Shown: positions 1-14,003, counted from the stretch's first letter. The stretch is 54,533 nucleotides of DNA from an uncultured Bacteroidia bacterium (GCA_902783365.1 CACZQL010000032.1:1-54533); one strand, 5' to 3'. The notes: generated by a model from the sequence alone, not told the origin. Translations and numbers: made by a program.

Positions 1-977
1 CTGAGAAGCGTCACTATGCACACGTCGACTGCCCCGGCCACGCTGACTATGTGAAGAACATGGTTACTGGTGCTGCCCAGATGGATGGTGCTATCATCGT
101 GGTGGCTGCCACCGACGGTCCCATGCCCCAAACCCGTGAGCACATCCTGCTCGCCCGTCAGGTGGGTGTGCCCCGTCTGGTCGTGTTCTTGAACAAGTGT
201 GACCTCGTTGACGACGAGGAGCTCCTCGAGCTCGTTGAGATGGAAGTTCGCGACCTTCTCGCCAAGTATGAGTTCGACGCTGACAACACTCCTATCATCC
301 GTGGTTCCGCCCTGGGCGCCTTGAACGACGACCCGAAGTGGACTCCCGCCATCGACGAACTGATGGATGCCTGCGACACTTGGATCCCTGAACCTCAGCG
401 TGCCGTTGACAAACCGTTCCTGATGCCTATCGAGGACGTGTTCTCCATCACCGGTCGTGGTACCGTCGCCACCGGTCGTATCGAGACTGGTGTCATCAAG
501 GTGAACGACCCCGTCGAAATCCTTGGTATGGGCGCCGAGAAGCTCAAGTCAGTGGTCACTGGCGTGGAGATGTTCCGTAAGATCCTCGACGAGGGTGAAG
601 CTGGCGACAACGCCGGTCTGCTCCTCCGTGGTATCGACAAGGACGAGATCCGCCGCGGTATGGTGATTGCCAAGCCCGGTTCGGTGAAACCTTACCACCA
701 CTTCAAGGGCCAGGTCTATGTCCTGTCCAAAGAAGAAGGTGGCCGTCACACCCCGTTCCGTAACAAGTATCGTCCTCAGTTCTACTTCAGAACCACCGAC
801 GTTACCGGTGAGATTACCCTCCCCGATGGAATGGAGATGGTCATGCCTGGCGACCACGTCACCATCGACGTGAAGCTGATTGCTGACATCGCCATGGACA
901 AGGGTCTCCGTTTCGCTATCCGCGAAGGTGGCCGTACCGTCGGCTCCGGTCAGGTGATCGAAATTATTGACGATTGA
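1..977 (+). CDS. tuf: Elongation factor Tu, 5'-truncated by window edge
   Basis: EF-Tu is the GTPase that delivers aminoacyl-tRNA to the ribosomal A site. The reading frame is open from base 3 and enters the window just before the G3 motif DCPGH (bases 27-41). The G4 motif NKCD follows at about bases 192-203. Downstream are the two beta-barrel domains, with typical stretches such as [15 protein letters not shown] and a C-terminal [10 protein letters not shown]. The true N-terminus with the P-loop lies upstream of the window, so the first internal ATG at 51 is not the real start. Its position before tRNA-Trp, secE and nusG is the standard Bacteroidota arrangement. Identity is certain; only the 5' part is missing. 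Confidence 0.98.
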   Translation, partial: EKRHYAHVDCPGHADYVKNMVTGAAQMDGAIIVVAATDGPMPQTREHILLARQVGVPRLVVFLNKCDLVDDEELLELVEMEVRDLLAKYEFDADNTPIIRGSALGALNDDPKWTPAIDELMDACDTWIPEPQRAVDKPFLMPIEDVFSITGRGTVATGRIETGVIKVNDPVEILGMGAEKLKSVVTGVEMFRKILDEGEAGDNAGLLLRGIDKDEIRRGMVIAKPGSVKPYHHFKGQVYVLSKEEGGRHTPFRNKYRPQFYFRTTDVTGEITLPDGMEMVMPGDHVTIDVKLIADIAMDKGLRFAIREGGRTVGSGQVIEIIDD

Positions 978-997
978 TCGTTTAGTTAAACGAAAAG

Positions 998-1018
998 GGG
1001 AGGTCCCCGTGACCTCCC
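998..1018 (+). terminator. Hairpin between tuf and tRNA-Trp (processing site or weak terminator)
   Basis: A 7-bp perfect stem (GGGAGGT 998-1004 with ACCTCCC 1012-1018) has a 7-base loop. No T-run follows; the tRNA acceptor stem starts six bases later. A smaller hairpin (CGTTTA/TAAACG) lies just upstream at about 979-992. Without a U-tract it is more likely an RNA-processing or stability element that ends the tuf message than an efficient intrinsic terminator. Confidence 0.5.
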
Positions 1019-1023
1019 TATCT

Positions 1024-1096
1024 ACGGGCGTAGCTCAGTTGGTAGAGCATCGGTCTCCAAAACCGAGTGTCGAGAGTTCGAGTCTTTCCGCCCGTG
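1024..1096 (+). tRNA. trnW: tRNA-Trp (anticodon CCA)
   Basis: A complete cloverleaf can be folded by eye. The acceptor stem ACGGGCG (1024-1030) pairs perfectly with CGCCCGT (1089-1095), with discriminator base G at 1096. The D-arm is GCTC/GAGC. The anticodon stem TCGGT/ACCGA (1050-1054/1062-1066) holds loop CTCCAAA with anticodon CCA at 1057-1059. The T-arm is GAGAG/CTTTC around TTCGAGT. The CCA tail is not encoded. The tuf-trnW-secE order is conserved in the phylum. Confidence 0.97.
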
Positions 1097-1123
1097 CTTT
1101 TTTATAATAACGATTCAAGAAAG

Positions 1124-1318
1124 ATGAAAATTGTTGACTACGTTAAGGAATGCTATACCGAGTTGAAAGAGAAAGTTACTTGGCCAACTTGGAAAGAACT
1201 GCGCTCTAGCGTGATTGTTGTATCCATTGCTTCCCTGATAATCGCCTTGGTGGTTTTCTTGATGGATATCTCTTTTAAGAACCTGTTGGAATTGTTCTAT
1301 CAACACGTACATTTCTAA
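1124..1318 (+). CDS. secE: Preprotein translocase subunit SecE
   Basis: This 64-residue protein is the small essential SecE subunit of the SecYEG inner-membrane channel. It has the single-spanning form: an amphipathic N-terminal helix with the conserved KVTWPTWKEL segment, then one hydrophobic transmembrane stretch (VIVVSIASLIIALVVFLM). The ATG at 1124 was chosen because the upstream in-frame extension runs into the tRNA gene. It lies directly upstream of nusG, as is usual, and is probably co-transcribed with the tRNA. Confidence 0.96.
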   Translation: MKIVDYVKECYTELKEKVTWPTWKELRSSVIVVSIASLIIALVVFLMDISFKNLLELFYQHVHF

Positions 1319-1377
1319 TTGAGTTTTATTGAATCTATTTAAGCATTTTTTGGCTAACTACACAACTTTGCTGGAAG

Positions 1378-1923
1378 ATGAACGCAACGAACGAGAAAAG
1401 GTGGTACGTGATTAAGGCCATAAGCGGTAAAGAGAAGAAAGTCAAGGAATACCTTGAGTCTGAGATTAACCGCCTCAACCTGCACGACCAGATTTTTCAG
1501 GTTTTGATACCTACCGAGAAGTACTTCGAGGTCAGAAACGGCAAGAAGGTCTCCAAAGAGAGAAGCTACTTGCCGGGTTATGTGCTTATCGAGGCCATCT
1601 TGGCGGGTGAAGTCGTCCATGTGATTCGCAACGTCCCCAACGTGCTCGGTTTCTTGGGCACGAAGGGTGAACCTGACCCGCTCCGCCCTGCCGAGGTGAA
1701 CCGCATTCTTGGCAAGATGGACGAGCTTCAGGAGATGGGCGAGGGCAGCGACATGCAGTTCCTCGTCGGTCAGAGCGTGATCGTGAACGAAGGTCCTTTC
1801 AAGAGTTTCAGCGGCATCATCGAAGAGGTGAACGAGGAAAAACGCAAACTTAAGGTGAGCGTCAAGATCTTCGGTCGCAAGACTCCTCTGGAATTGGGTT
1901 ACTTCCAAGTGAAGCTCGAGTAA
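1378..1923 (+). CDS. nusG: Transcription termination/antitermination protein NusG
   Basis: The 181-residue protein has the NGN domain at the N-terminus ([19 protein letters not shown], then [11 protein letters not shown] and the VLGFLG segment). A C-terminal KOW domain follows ([21 protein letters not shown], ending [17 protein letters not shown]). NusG binds the RNA polymerase clamp and modulates pausing, Rho termination and transcription-translation coupling. Length and position between secE and rplK are normal for the housekeeping copy rather than an UpxY-type paralog. Confidence 0.98.
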   Translation: MNATNEKRWYVIKAISGKEKKVKEYLESEINRLNLHDQIFQVLIPTEKYFEVRNGKKVSKERSYLPGYVLIEAILAGEVVHVIRNVPNVLGFLGTKGEPDPLRPAEVNRILGKMDELQEMGEGSDMQFLVGQSVIVNEGPFKSFSGIIEEVNEEKRKLKVSVKIFGRKTPLELGYFQVKLE

Positions 1924-1976
1924 AACCTTAAAGTGTATCGACAGTTTCCTTATCATTTTAATGAAGGATTAAAGAA

Positions 1977-2423
1977 ATGGCAAAAGAAGTAAGCGGATTA
2001 ATCAAACTGCAAATTAAAGGAGGAGCCGCGAACCCCGCTCCGCCCGTCGGTCCCGCATTGGGCTCGAAGGGTGTGAACATCATGGAGTTCTGCAAGCAAT
2101 TCAACGCCCGTACTCAGGATCAAGCCGGAAAAGTACTTCCGGTGATTATCACTGTTTACAAGGACAAGTCTTTCGATTTCATCGTGAAGGCTTCCCCGGT
2201 GGCGGTCTCCATCATTGAAGCTGCCAAGATCAAGGGCGGTTCCAAAGAGCCCAACCGTACCAAGGTTGGTTCCCTCACCTGGGACCAAGTCCGTGAGATT
2301 GCGACGAACAAGATGAAGGACATGAATTGCTTTACGATTGAATCGGCCATGTCCATGGTTGCTGGTACTGCCCGCAGCATGGGAGTGAAGGTTACCGGCG
2401 AATCACCTTTAAAGAAAGACTAA
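1977..2423 (+). CDS. rplK: 50S ribosomal protein L11
   Basis: The 148-residue protein carries the diagnostic proline-rich N-terminal segment [22 protein letters not shown] and the C-terminal RNA-binding domain ([10 protein letters not shown] near the end). L11 binds the GTPase-associated region of 23S rRNA. It is followed after 38 bases by rplA in the usual L11-L1 order. Confidence 0.98.
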   Translation: MAKEVSGLIKLQIKGGAANPAPPVGPALGSKGVNIMEFCKQFNARTQDQAGKVLPVIITVYKDKSFDFIVKASPVAVSIIEAAKIKGGSKEPNRTKVGSLTWDQVREIATNKMKDMNCFTIESAMSMVAGTARSMGVKVTGESPLKKD

Positions 2424-2461
2424 GTCTTCAATGCATTTGTAGAACAAAAAAACTAAAGTAA

Positions 2462-3157
2462 ATGTCAAAAGTTAGCAAACAACGGAAAGAAGCTTTGGCT
2501 AAGTTCGACAAAAGCAAAAGTTACTCCTTGATTGAGGCGGTTAATATCGTTAAACAGATCACTTACACCAAATTTGATGCTTCTGTGGATCTTAACATCC
2601 GTCTGGGCGTTGACCCCCGTAAGGCCAACCAGATGGTTCGTGGATCCGTTACCCTTCCTCACGGAACGGGCAAGACTGTGCGAGTCCTGGTGCTCTGCAA
2701 CCCGGACAAGGCTCAGGAAGCTTTGGATGCTGGTGCCGACTATGTCGGTCTGGATGAGTACATCCAGAAAATCAAGGATGGTTGGACGGATATTGACGTT
2801 GTCATCACCACGCCTAACATCATGCCCAAAGTCGGTGCGTTGGGTCGTATCCTCGGTCCCCGTGGATTGATGCCCAACCCGAAGACGGGTACGGTGACGA
2901 TGGAAATTGGCAAGGCTGTTCAAGAAGTAAAGGCCGGTAAGATCGACTTCAAAGTCGATAAATACGGTATCATCAATGCTGCCGTCGCAAAAGTCAGTTT
3001 CGCTCCAGAGAAGATTTTTGATAACGCCAAGGAGTTGATCTCCACCGTTATCAAGCTGAAACCAGCAGCCGCAAAAGGTACCTACGTGAAGAGTATCTAC
3101 ATTTCAAGTACCATGAGTCCGGGTGTGCAGATCGATATTAAATCAGTAGCAAACTAA
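2462..3157 (+). CDS. rplA: 50S ribosomal protein L1
   Basis: The 231-residue protein matches L1 throughout, including the signature [19 protein letters not shown] in the second domain and the C-terminal [10 protein letters not shown] segment. L1 forms the mobile L1 stalk at the E site and, in other bacteria, represses its own L11-L1 operon. No operator was identified here. The gene is spaced 19 bases from rplJ. Confidence 0.98.
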   Translation: MSKVSKQRKEALAKFDKSKSYSLIEAVNIVKQITYTKFDASVDLNIRLGVDPRKANQMVRGSVTLPHGTGKTVRVLVLCNPDKAQEALDAGADYVGLDEYIQKIKDGWTDIDVVITTPNIMPKVGALGRILGPRGLMPNPKTGTVTMEIGKAVQEVKAGKIDFKVDKYGIINAAVAKVSFAPEKIFDNAKELISTVIKLKPAAAKGTYVKSIYISSTMSPGVQIDIKSVAN

Positions 3158-3176
3158 ATTTGAAAGGAAGTTTGAA

Positions 3177-3701
3177 ATGAGAAAAGAAGATAAACAAACC
3201 ATTATCGACTCCATACTCGCTGAACTGCAGGCTTGTCCCAATTTCTATCTGACCGATGTCTCCGACCTCAACGCCGAGAAGACCAGCCAGCTCAGAAGAC
3301 AGTGCTTCAATAGTGGCATCAAGATGCTCGTTGTGAAAAACTCCCTGTTGCATAAAGCTATGCTGAAGATGGAAGGTAAGGATTATGATGATCTTTACGA
3401 AGTCCTCAAGGGTTCAACGGCCGTGATGCTGTGCGAGACGGGTAATGCCCCCGCCAAACTGATCAAGAATTTCCGCCAGAAGAACGATCGTCCTATCCTG
3501 AAAGGCGCCTATATCGAGGAATGCTGCTATGTCGGCGACGACATGATCGACACCCTCTGCAACGTCAAGTCGAAGAACGACCTCATCGCCGACGTCATCG
3601 CCCTGCTCCAGTCACCGATGAAGAACATCATCAGTGGCCTCCAGTCCGGTGGACACAAAATCTGCGGCATCCTTGAGACGTTATCAGAAAAGGCAGAATA
3701 A
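3177..3701 (+). CDS. rplJ: 50S ribosomal protein L10
   Basis: The 174-residue protein contains the N-terminal rRNA-binding part (MRKEDKQTIIDSILAEL, then GIKMLVVKNSLLHKAM). The C-terminal helix recruits L7/L12 dimers. L10 is the base of the L7/L12 stalk. Adjacent rplL confirms the assignment. Confidence 0.97.
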   Translation: MRKEDKQTIIDSILAELQACPNFYLTDVSDLNAEKTSQLRRQCFNSGIKMLVVKNSLLHKAMLKMEGKDYDDLYEVLKGSTAVMLCETGNAPAKLIKNFRQKNDRPILKGAYIEECCYVGDDMIDTLCNVKSKNDLIADVIALLQSPMKNIISGLQSGGHKICGILETLSEKAE

Positions 3702-3769
3702 AATTGAATGCAGCGCATTCGCAAAAAATACTGAATCAAATTTGTAAAACTCTAAAAAAATAAGTTAAA

Positions 3770-4147
3770 ATGGCAGATCTTAAAGCTTTTGCTGAACAAT
3801 TAGTCAATCTTACCGTGAAGGAAGTGAACGAACTCGCGACCATTTTGAAGGAAGAATACGGTATCGAACCCGCCGCTGCTGCTGTCGCAGTTGCCGCTCC
3901 CGCCGCCGGTGGCGCCGCCGCCGCTGAGGAAGAAAAGACTTCTTTCGATGTCATCCTGAAATCAGCCGGTGCCGCTAAGCTGGGCGTGGTGAAACTCGTG
4001 AAGGAACTCACCAGCCTCGGTCTGAAGGAAGCCAAGGAACTCGTTGACGCAGCTCCTAAGGCTATCAAGGAAGGTGTGAGCAAAGACGAAGCTAATGCAC
4101 TTAAGGCTCAACTCGAAGAAGCAGGTGCAGAAGTCGAAATTAAATAA
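3770..4147 (+). CDS. rplL: 50S ribosomal protein L7/L12
   Basis: The 125-residue acidic protein has a dimerisation helix at the N-terminus, an Ala/Gly-rich hinge (about residues 37-52) and the conserved C-terminal domain with [20 protein letters not shown] and [14 protein letters not shown]. It forms the ribosomal stalk that recruits translation factors. A strong inverted repeat follows before rpoB. Confidence 0.98.
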   Translation: MADLKAFAEQLVNLTVKEVNELATILKEEYGIEPAAAAVAVAAPAAGGAAAAEEEKTSFDVILKSAGAAKLGVVKLVKELTSLGLKEAKELVDAAPKAIKEGVSKDEANALKAQLEEAGAEVEIK

Positions 4148-4180
4148 GAGGAATTATTTCCTGCAAAATTTGTGGCATTC

Positions 4181-4215
4181 AACCTCAGTCCCAACCACAT
4201 TCAGGGACTGAGGTT
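4181..4215 (+). terminator. 12-bp perfect inverted repeat in rplL-rpoB spacer (attenuator-like)
   Basis: AACCTCAGTCCC (4181-4192) and GGGACTGAGGTT (4204-4215) pair perfectly around an 11-base loop. Only a mixed T-rich stretch follows (TATGCCTATTTTTCG), so termination is probably partial. In other bacteria the rplL-rpoB junction holds an attenuator or RNase III site that lowers rpoBC expression relative to ribosomal proteins. That role here is inferred from position. The rest of the 152-bp gap is pyrimidine-rich with no ORF. Confidence 0.65.
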
Positions 4216-4299
4216 TATGCCTATTTTTCGCTTTAAGGATTCCTTTCCTTAGCTTTTCGTTCTTTATTTCCTCATCACACACCTTAAAACTTAAATACC

Positions 4300-8142
<3,843 letters not shown>

Positions 8143-8177
8143 TGTGAACTAACGCTTAGAAAAACAAAGGAGAATAT

Positions 8178-11100
8178 ATGATCAACAACACCATCAATAG
8201 TAACTTTGCCAGTATCACGGTTAGTCTTGCGTCTCCCGAATCCATCCTTGCCCGTTCGCACGGCGAGGTGCTGAAACCGGAAACCATCAACTACCGTACC
8301 TATAAGCCAGAGCGTGACGGTCTGTTCTGTGAGCGTATCTTCGGTCCCGTCAAGGACTGGGAATGCCATTGCGGTAAGTACAAACGCATCCGCTACAGAG
8401 GTACCGTCTGCGACCACTGCGGTGTCGAGGTGACCGAAAAGAAGGTCCGCCGTGAACGCATGGGTCATATCCAACTGGTGGTTCCCGTGGCTCACATCTG
8501 GTATTTCCGCTCCCTGCCCAACAAGATCGGTGCCCTGTTAGGAATCCCCACCAAGAAACTCGACTCCATTATTTATTATGAGCGCTACGTGGTGATCCAG
8601 CCCGGCGAACTCGCAGGCAAACCCATCCCGAACGACTCGGAAGGCCGTACCGTCGAAAAGATGGAGTTCCTCAGCGAAGAGGAATACCTCGACCTCCTGG
8701 AATCCCTCCCCATCGAGAACCAGTATCTCCCCGACGATGACCCCAACAAGTTCATCGCCAAGATGGGTGCCGAGGCCATCTACGACCTCCTCAAGCAACT
8801 GGATCTCGACAAGGAGTCGTACGAGCTTCGCGACAAGGCCAACTCCGAAACCGCCCAGCAACGCAAACAGGAAGCCCTCAAGCGCCTTCAAGTGTTCGAG
8901 GCTTTCCGTGAAGCCAACAAACATACCGAGAACAAACCGGAATGGATGATCGTCAAGATCGTCCCGGTGATTCCTCCGGAACTCAGGCCCCTCGTGCCGT
9001 TGGATGGCGGTCGTTTCGCCACCTCCGACCTCAACGACCTCTACCGCCGTGTCATCATCCGCAATAACCGTCTGAAACGACTCATCGATATCAAAGCTCC
9101 TGACGTCATCATGCGTAACGAGAAACGTATGCTTCAGGAGGCCGTGGACTCCCTGTTCGACAACTCACGCAAGTCGAGTGCCGTCAAGACCGACTCAAAC
9201 CGCCCGCTCAAATCGTTGAGCGACAGCTTGAAAGGTAAGCAGGGACGTTTCCGTCAGAACCTGTTGGGTAAACGTGTTGACTACTCCGGACGTTCGGTCA
9301 TCGTGGTCGGTCCCGACCTCAACATGAATGAATGCGGTCTGCCCAAAGACATGGCCGCCGAGCTGTTCAAGCCCTTTGTCATCCGCAAGATGATTGAACG
9401 CGGCATCGTCAAGACTGTGAAGTCCGCCAAAAAGATTGTGGACCGCAAGGAACCGGTGGTGTGGGATATCCTGGAAAACATCCTGAAGGGACACCCCATC
9501 CTGCTGAACCGTGCTCCTACCTTGCACCGTCTCGGCATCCAGGCCTTCCAGCCCAAGTTGGTGGAAGGCAAGGCCATCCGTCTGCACCCCTTGGTGTGTA
9601 CGGCTTTCAACGCCGACTTCGACGGTGACCAGATGGCTGTCCACGTGCCGTTGGGCAACGCCGCCGTGCTGGAAGCTCAGATTCTGATGCTTGCCTCGCA
9701 CAACATCCTGAACCCCTCCAACGGAGCGCCCATCACCCTGCCTTCGCAGGACATGGTGCTTGGTCTGTACTACATCACCAAGCCCCGTAAGAGCACTCCC
9801 GACCATATTGTGAGAGGCGAGGGCATGACGTTCTATTCTCCGGAAGAGGTCATCATCGCCCATAATGAGCGCCGCATCGACATGCACGCCATCATTAACT
9901 GCCGCGTCAAAGTGCGTGAGAACGGACAGATTGTCACCAAGAAGGTGGAGACCACAGTCGGTCGCATCATCTTTAACCAGGTGGTGCCCGAGGAGTATGG
10001 CTACATCAACCAGCTGCTGACCAAGAAATCGTTCCGTAGCATCGTCGGCGAGATGGTGCGTTTGCTCGGTACCGCCGTGACGACCAAGTTCTTGGACGAT
10101 ATCAAGAACATGGGTTACTACATGGCTTACAAAGGTGGCTTGTCGTTCAACCTCGGTAACGTGTTGGTGCCCGCCGCCAAGGAAAAACTCATCAATGAGG
10201 CCAATGCCAAGGCGACGGAAATCCGCGAATACGAGAAGATGGGCTTCATGGGTCCCAACGAGCGTTACAACCAAATCGTTGACCTTTGGACCGATGTCAA
10301 CACCAAGCTGACCAAGGAGGTGATGGATTTGCTTTCCTCCGACGACCAGGGCTTCAACCCTGTGTATATGATGCTTCACTCCGGAGCCCGTGGTTCCGAG
10401 GCTCAGGTATCACAGCTTTGTGGCATGAGAGGTCTGATGGCCAAGCCTATGAAGGCTGGTTCAGGTGGTGCGGAAATCATCGAGAACCCGATTCTTTCGA
10501 ACTTCCAGGAAGGCCTTTCCGTGTTGGAGTACTTCATTTCCACTCACGGTGCCCGTAAGGGTTTGGCTGATACCGCTTTGAAGACTGCTGACGCTGGTTA
10601 TCTTACCCGTCGTTTGGTCGATGTTGCCCACGATGTCATCATTACCTGCAAGGACTGTGGTACGCTTCGTGGCTTGACCATCTCGCGTGGTGAGGAAATC
10701 AAGGAAAAAGGCAAGCATTCTCTCTTGTACGACCGCATCTTGGGCCGCGTGGCCTTGCACGATGTGTTCAGTCCCCAGACCGGCGAGCTGATTGTGGCTG
10801 GCGGTGAGGAAATCAACGAGGAGCTGGCCGAGGCCATCGACGAGTCGCCCATCGAGAGTGTGGAGATCCGTTCCGTGTTGACCTGCGAGGCCAAGTATGG
10901 CGTTTGCGCCAACTGCTATGGCCGTAACCTTGCATCAGGCAAGCTGGTGCAGAAAGGTGAGGCTGTGGGTGTCATCGCCGCACAGTCCATCGGTGAGCCT
11001 GGTACCCAGCTGACCCTGCGTACCTTCCACCAAGGTGGTAAGGCATCCAAGGGTTTGGTGGTGAGCAGCACCGAGGCCAAGTACGACGGCGTGATGGAGA

Positions 11101-12488
11101 TCGACGAGCTGCGTGCTGTCGATGTCGAACGCGAAGGCATCCATTGCCAAATTGTCATCGGTCGTTCCGCTGAGATGAAGCTCCACGACAAGAACACAGG
11201 TGTGGTTTTGATGACCACCAACATTCCTTATGGTGCGAAACTGTATTTCCAGAATGGTGCTGAGGTGCAGAAGGGCGACAAGATTTTCGAATGGGACCCC
11301 TACAACGCCGCTATCGTTTCGGAGTACTCCGGCAAGGTGCGTTACGTCAACCTCATCGAAGGCATCACCTATCATCTCGAGACCATCGCTGAGACGGGCT
11401 TTAGCGAGCGCGTGATCATCGAAGGTAAGAGAGGTACCAAGAATCCTCAGATTGAGATTGTGGGTGAGAATGACGAGGCTTTGACGGTTTACGACCTTCC
11501 TGTGGACGCCCACGTGGTGGTTGAGGAGAATGCCGAGATCAAGGCGGGTGACCAGTTGGTGCGTATTCCGCGTAACGTCTCTGGCGGCGGTGATATCACC
11601 GGCGGTCTGCCGCGTGTGACCGAGCTGTTCGAGGCCCGTAATCCTTCCGACCCCGCGGTGGTTTCCGAAATCGACGGTACTGTGCATCTTGAGAAGAAAC
11701 TCAAGCGTGGCAACCGTGAGATCGTGGTTACCTCCAAGACGGGCGACCAGAAACGTTACCTCGTGCCGACGGCCAAGCAGATTCTGGCCCAGGAGAACGA
11801 CTACGTGAAGGCTGGCCAACCTCTGTCGGATGGTGCCATCACGCCTGCCAGCATCCTCGCCATCATGGGCCCGATGAAGGTTCAGGAATACATCGTCAAC
11901 GAGGTGCAAAGCGTTTATCGTTCACAAGGTGTGACTATCAACGACAAGCACTTCGAAGTGATTGTGCGCCAGATGATGCGTAAGGTCGAAATCATGGAGC
12001 CGGGTGATACCCGATTCCTTGAAGGTGAGTTGGTGAGCAAGCTGACTTTCCAAGAAGAGAACGACAATATTTATGGTAAGATGGTCGTCACCGATCCGGG
12101 CGACTCCGAGGAGCTTTCCGCCGGTCAGATTGTCTCTGCCATGAAGTTGCGCGACGAGAACTCCATGCTGAAGCGCAAGGACCTCAAGTTGGTCCAGACG
12201 CGTCCTGCCGAGCCTGCCACGGCCAGCCAGGTGCTGCAAGGCATCACCCGCGCGGCCCTGCAAACCGACAGCTTCATGTCAGCCGCTTCCTTCCAGGAAA
12301 CCACCAAGGTGTTGACCAACGCCGCCATCAGTGCCAAGACAGACTATCTGTTGGGCATGAAGGAGAACGTCATCGTAGGCCATAAGATTCCCGCCGGAAC
12401 GGGACTCCGCGAATACGACGACCTGATAGTGGCCTCCCGCGAGGAATATGAAGAACTCAAGGAGAAAGGCGCGGTTCTCGCCGATTGA
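8178..12488 (+). CDS. rpoC: DNA-directed RNA polymerase subunit beta'
   Basis: The 1436-residue protein carries the catalytic Mg-binding motif NADFDGDQM (about residues 480-488). The N-terminal zinc ribbon is WECHCGKYK...CDHCG, and a second zinc site is formed by CKDCG and [13 protein letters not shown]. Bridge-helix and trigger-loop segments include [14 protein letters not shown] Shine-Dalgarno-like AAGGAG lies about 8 bases before the ATG, which is uncommon in a phylum with weak SD usage. Transcription should end at the hairpin at 12510. Confidence 0.98.
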   Translation: MINNTINSNFASITVSLASPESILARSHGEVLKPETINYRTYKPERDGLFCERIFGPVKDWECHCGKYKRIRYRGTVCDHCGVEVTEKKVRRERMGHIQLVVPVAHIWYFRSLPNKIGALLGIPTKKLDSIIYYERYVVIQPGELAGKPIPNDSEGRTVEKMEFLSEEEYLDLLESLPIENQYLPDDDPNKFIAKMGAEAIYDLLKQLDLDKESYELRDKANSETAQQRKQEALKRLQVFEAFREANKHTENKPEWMIVKIVPVIPPELRPLVPLDGGRFATSDLNDLYRRVIIRNNRLKRLIDIKAPDVIMRNEKRMLQEAVDSLFDNSRKSSAVKTDSNRPLKSLSDSLKGKQGRFRQNLLGKRVDYSGRSVIVVGPDLNMNECGLPKDMAAELFKPFVIRKMIERGIVKTVKSAKKIVDRKEPVVWDILENILKGHPILLNRAPTLHRLGIQAFQPKLVEGKAIRLHPLVCTAFNADFDGDQMAVHVPLGNAAVLEAQILMLASHNILNPSNGAPITLPSQDMVLGLYYITKPRKSTPDHIVRGEGMTFYSPEEVIIAHNERRIDMHAIINCRVKVRENGQIVTKKVETTVGRIIFNQVVPEEYGYINQLLTKKSFRSIVGEMVRLLGTAVTTKFLDDIKNMGYYMAYKGGLSFNLGNVLVPAAKEKLINEANAKATEIREYEKMGFMGPNERYNQIVDLWTDVNTKLTKEVMDLLSSDDQGFNPVYMMLHSGARGSEAQVSQLCGMRGLMAKPMKAGSGGAEIIENPILSNFQEGLSVLEYFISTHGARKGLADTALKTADAGYLTRRLVDVAHDVIITCKDCGTLRGLTISRGEEIKEKGKHSLLYDRILGRVALHDVFSPQTGELIVAGGEEINEELAEAIDESPIESVEIRSVLTCEAKYGVCANCYGRNLASGKLVQKGEAVGVIAAQSIGEPGTQLTLRTFHQGGKASKGLVVSSTEAKYDGVMEIDELRAVDVEREGIHCQIVIGRSAEMKLHDKNTGVVLMTTNIPYGAKLYFQNGAEVQKGDKIFEWDPYNAAIVSEYSGKVRYVNLIEGITYHLETIAETGFSERVIIEGKRGTKNPQIEIVGENDEALTVYDLPVDAHVVVEENAEIKAGDQLVRIPRNVSGGGDITGGLPRVTELFEARNPSDPAVVSEIDGTVHLEKKLKRGNREIVVTSKTGDQKRYLVPTAKQILAQENDYVKAGQPLSDGAITPASILAIMGPMKVQEYIVNEVQSVYRSQGVTINDKHFEVIVRQMMRKVEIMEPGDTRFLEGELVSKLTFQEENDNIYGKMVVTDPGDSEELSAGQIVSAMKLRDENSMLKRKDLKLVQTRPAEPATASQVLQGITRAALQTDSFMSAASFQETTKVLTNAAISAKTDYLLGMKENVIVGHKIPAGTGLREYDDLIVASREEYEELKEKGAVLAD

Positions 12489-12509
12489 CACAACAAAGTA
12501 ATGAACAAC

Positions 12510-12543
12510 GTAGAGACGTAGCCCGCTACGTCTCTACTTTTTT
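12510..12543 (+). terminator. Strong intrinsic terminator after rpoC
   Basis: A 13-bp perfect stem (12510-12522 with 12525-12537) is closed by a nominal 2-base loop and followed directly by six T residues (12538-12543). It is the clearest intrinsic terminator in the window and closes the rpoBC transcription unit. Its arms, built on GTAGAGACGTAGC, resemble repeat-derived palindromes; see findings. Confidence 0.9.
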
Positions 12544-12557
12544 AAAACAATAGCATT

Positions 12558-12869
12558 ATGGACGAAAACCAGAAAAATCAAATCAATATCGAATTGACCG
12601 ATGAAGTGGCGGGTGGTATCTATTCAAACCTCGCCATCATTTCCCATTCACCGACCGAGTTTGTGGTGGACTTTGTGCAAATGTTGCCGGGTACGCCCAA
12701 GGCCAAGGTCAAGTCAAGAATCGTGTTGTCACCCCAGCACGCCAAGCATCTCTTCAAGGCTTTGGCTGACAACATCAGCAAGTACGAGTCCAAATTCGGT
12801 ACTATCAAGGAAATCGGTAGCGACGGTATTGCCCCCTTCTCCATGGGGATGCCGAAAGCGCAAGCCTGA
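12558..12869 (+). CDS. DUF3467 family protein
   Basis: The 103-residue soluble protein matches the DUF3467 pattern: IELTDEVAGGIYSNLAIISHSPTEFVVDFVQMLPG, then KSRIVLSPQHAKHLFKALADNISKYESKFG. No function is established for this small family. It is encoded right after the rpoC terminator. No TAnnTTTG box was found in the short gap, so it may rely on read-through or on a promoter inside rpoC. The gene ends at a palindromic repeat array. Confidence 0.85.
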   Translation: MDENQKNQINIELTDEVAGGIYSNLAIISHSPTEFVVDFVQMLPGTPKAKVKSRIVLSPQHAKHLFKALADNISKYESKFGTIKEIGSDGIAPFSMGMPKAQA

Positions 12870-12871
12870 TT

Positions 12872-12958
12872 CAGTTAGCAGTTGGCAGTTGGCAGTTGGC
12901 AGTTGGCAGTTAGCCTGCGGTAGCCAACTGTCAACTGCCAACTGCCAACTCTCAACTA
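12872..12958. repeat. Palindromic array of degenerate 7-bp repeats
   Basis: The left half is about six tandem heptamers of CAGTTGG/CAGTTAG (12872-12913). The right half is the reverse complement, about four to five CCAACTG-type heptamers (12923-12958). The halves can form a long imperfect hairpin between the convergent DUF3467 and lemA genes. The lemA stop codon (TGA on the minus strand, 12952-12954) lies within the right half. A bidirectional terminator role is possible but no long T-run is present. Confidence 0.85.
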
Positions 12959-13497
12959 AAGTAGGCGTGTTCCTCAAAGCCAAAGAGGTTGGCGATGAGT
13001 TTGCTTGGGAATCTCTTGACGAAGCTGTTGTATTGTTGAACGGTTTCGTTGAATCGTTGGCGTTCCACCAGGATTCGGTTCTCGCTTCCCGCATATTGTG
13101 TCAGAAAAGTGTGGTAGGACTCTACGGCTTTTAAGTCGGGATAGTTCTCCACCGATAGGATGACCTCGTTGACGGCGGTACCCAGCTGTTGCTGGGCTTG
13201 GTCGAACCCCGTCAGTTGCTCTTGCGTGGGCGACTCGGCATTGACTTGAACCGCGGCAGCCGTCATGGCACGGCTTTCCACAATCTCCACCAAAGCCTTG
13301 TTTTCATAGTCGGAGTAGGACTTTACCACACTTAAAAGACTTGGTATCAGTTCCATGCGTCGCTGATACACATTTTCCACCTGCGACCATGCTTCAGTCA
13401 TTTGTTCCTCCGCCTTGGTCAACTTGTTGTAGGTGCTGACGCCCCACAGGACAACGATGGCCACGAGGACGAGGAGAAACGTTCCTGTTTTTTTCAT
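12952..13497 (-). CDS. lemA: LemA family protein
   Basis: The 181-residue protein starts with an uncleaved membrane anchor (MKKTGTFLLVLVAIVVLWGV). LemA hallmarks follow: YNKLTKAEEQMTEAWSQVENVYQRRMELIPSLL, a helical bundle, and a C-terminal Y.SFVKRFPSKLIANLFGFE segment. The ATG at 13497 was chosen because the upstream extension overlaps the end of pyrI. LemA proteins are membrane-anchored, with the bulk of the helical bundle predicted outside the cytoplasmic membrane, and their function is poorly defined. It sits only 4 bases downstream of pyrI, so it is probably part of the pyrBI transcript. Confidence 0.93.
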   Translation of the reverse strand: MKKTGTFLLVLVAIVVLWGVSTYNKLTKAEEQMTEAWSQVENVYQRRMELIPSLLSVVKSYSDYENKALVEIVESRAMTAAAVQVNAESPTQEQLTGFDQAQQQLGTAVNEVILSVENYPDLKAVESYHTFLTQYAGSENRILVERQRFNETVQQYNSFVKRFPSKLIANLFGFEEHAYFS

Positions 13498-13501
13498 GGC
13501 T

Positions 13502-13966
13502 TTAGATGAATTCGATGTTTTCCTCCGAGGTGTATTTCTCGCAATAGTGGCAGACCAGTCGGAGTTGGCCATCGACGTATTTCACACGGAACTTGGTGGG
13601 GATGTCGTGCTCCTTGTTGGTGACGCAGTTGGGATTGAAGCATTTCACGATGTGTTCGATGCGTTCGGGGATGGTCACCGTTTGTTTTCGGATGACCTCG
13701 AAGTCCTTGATCTCGATGATGGAGGCGGTGGGGGCCACCAAGGCGATTTTGTTCAAGTCTTCCGGGTCGAAATACTTGTCGGAGATTTTCACGAAGCCTT
13801 TGGTTCCGTATTTCTTGCTTTCGACATTGATGCCCAAATACACAGGATTGCTTACCGTGTCCAGGCCTAAGATTTTGACGACTTGAAATACCTTGTCGGC
13901 GGGGATATGGTCGATGACTGTGCCATTCTCAATGGCGGACACAATCAGTTCTTTTCTCTTTTCCAT
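13502..13966 (-). CDS. pyrI: Aspartate carbamoyltransferase regulatory subunit
   Basis: The 154-residue protein has the N-terminal nucleotide-binding domain (NGTVIDHIPADKVFQVVKILGL). The C-terminal zinc domain has the four expected cysteines (CFNPNC and CHYC). PyrI confers CTP inhibition and ATP activation on the catalytic PyrB trimers. It lies 37 bases downstream of pyrB on the same strand. All four zinc ligands are present, so it should be functional. Confidence 0.97.
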   Translation of the reverse strand: MEKRKELIVSAIENGTVIDHIPADKVFQVVKILGLDTVSNPVYLGINVESKKYGTKGFVKISDKYFDPEDLNKIALVAPTASIIEIKDFEVIRKQTVTIPERIEHIVKCFNPNCVTNKEHDIPTKFRVKYVDGQLRLVCHYCEKYTSEENIEFI

Positions 13967-14003
13967 TGATTATTTTTCTTTTTTTGAGTTTTCCGTTTTC
14001 CGT

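Noticed and set aside
9195-10379. 394-codon minus-strand frame opposite rpoC, and a similar 324-codon frame at 10935-11909
   Set aside because: Both are antisense shadows of the rpoC coding sequence with no recognisable domain.
12601-13134. 177-codon frame spanning DUF3467 and the heptamer array
   Set aside because: Its middle is translated repeat array, and it conflicts with two well-supported genes (DUF3467 and lemA).
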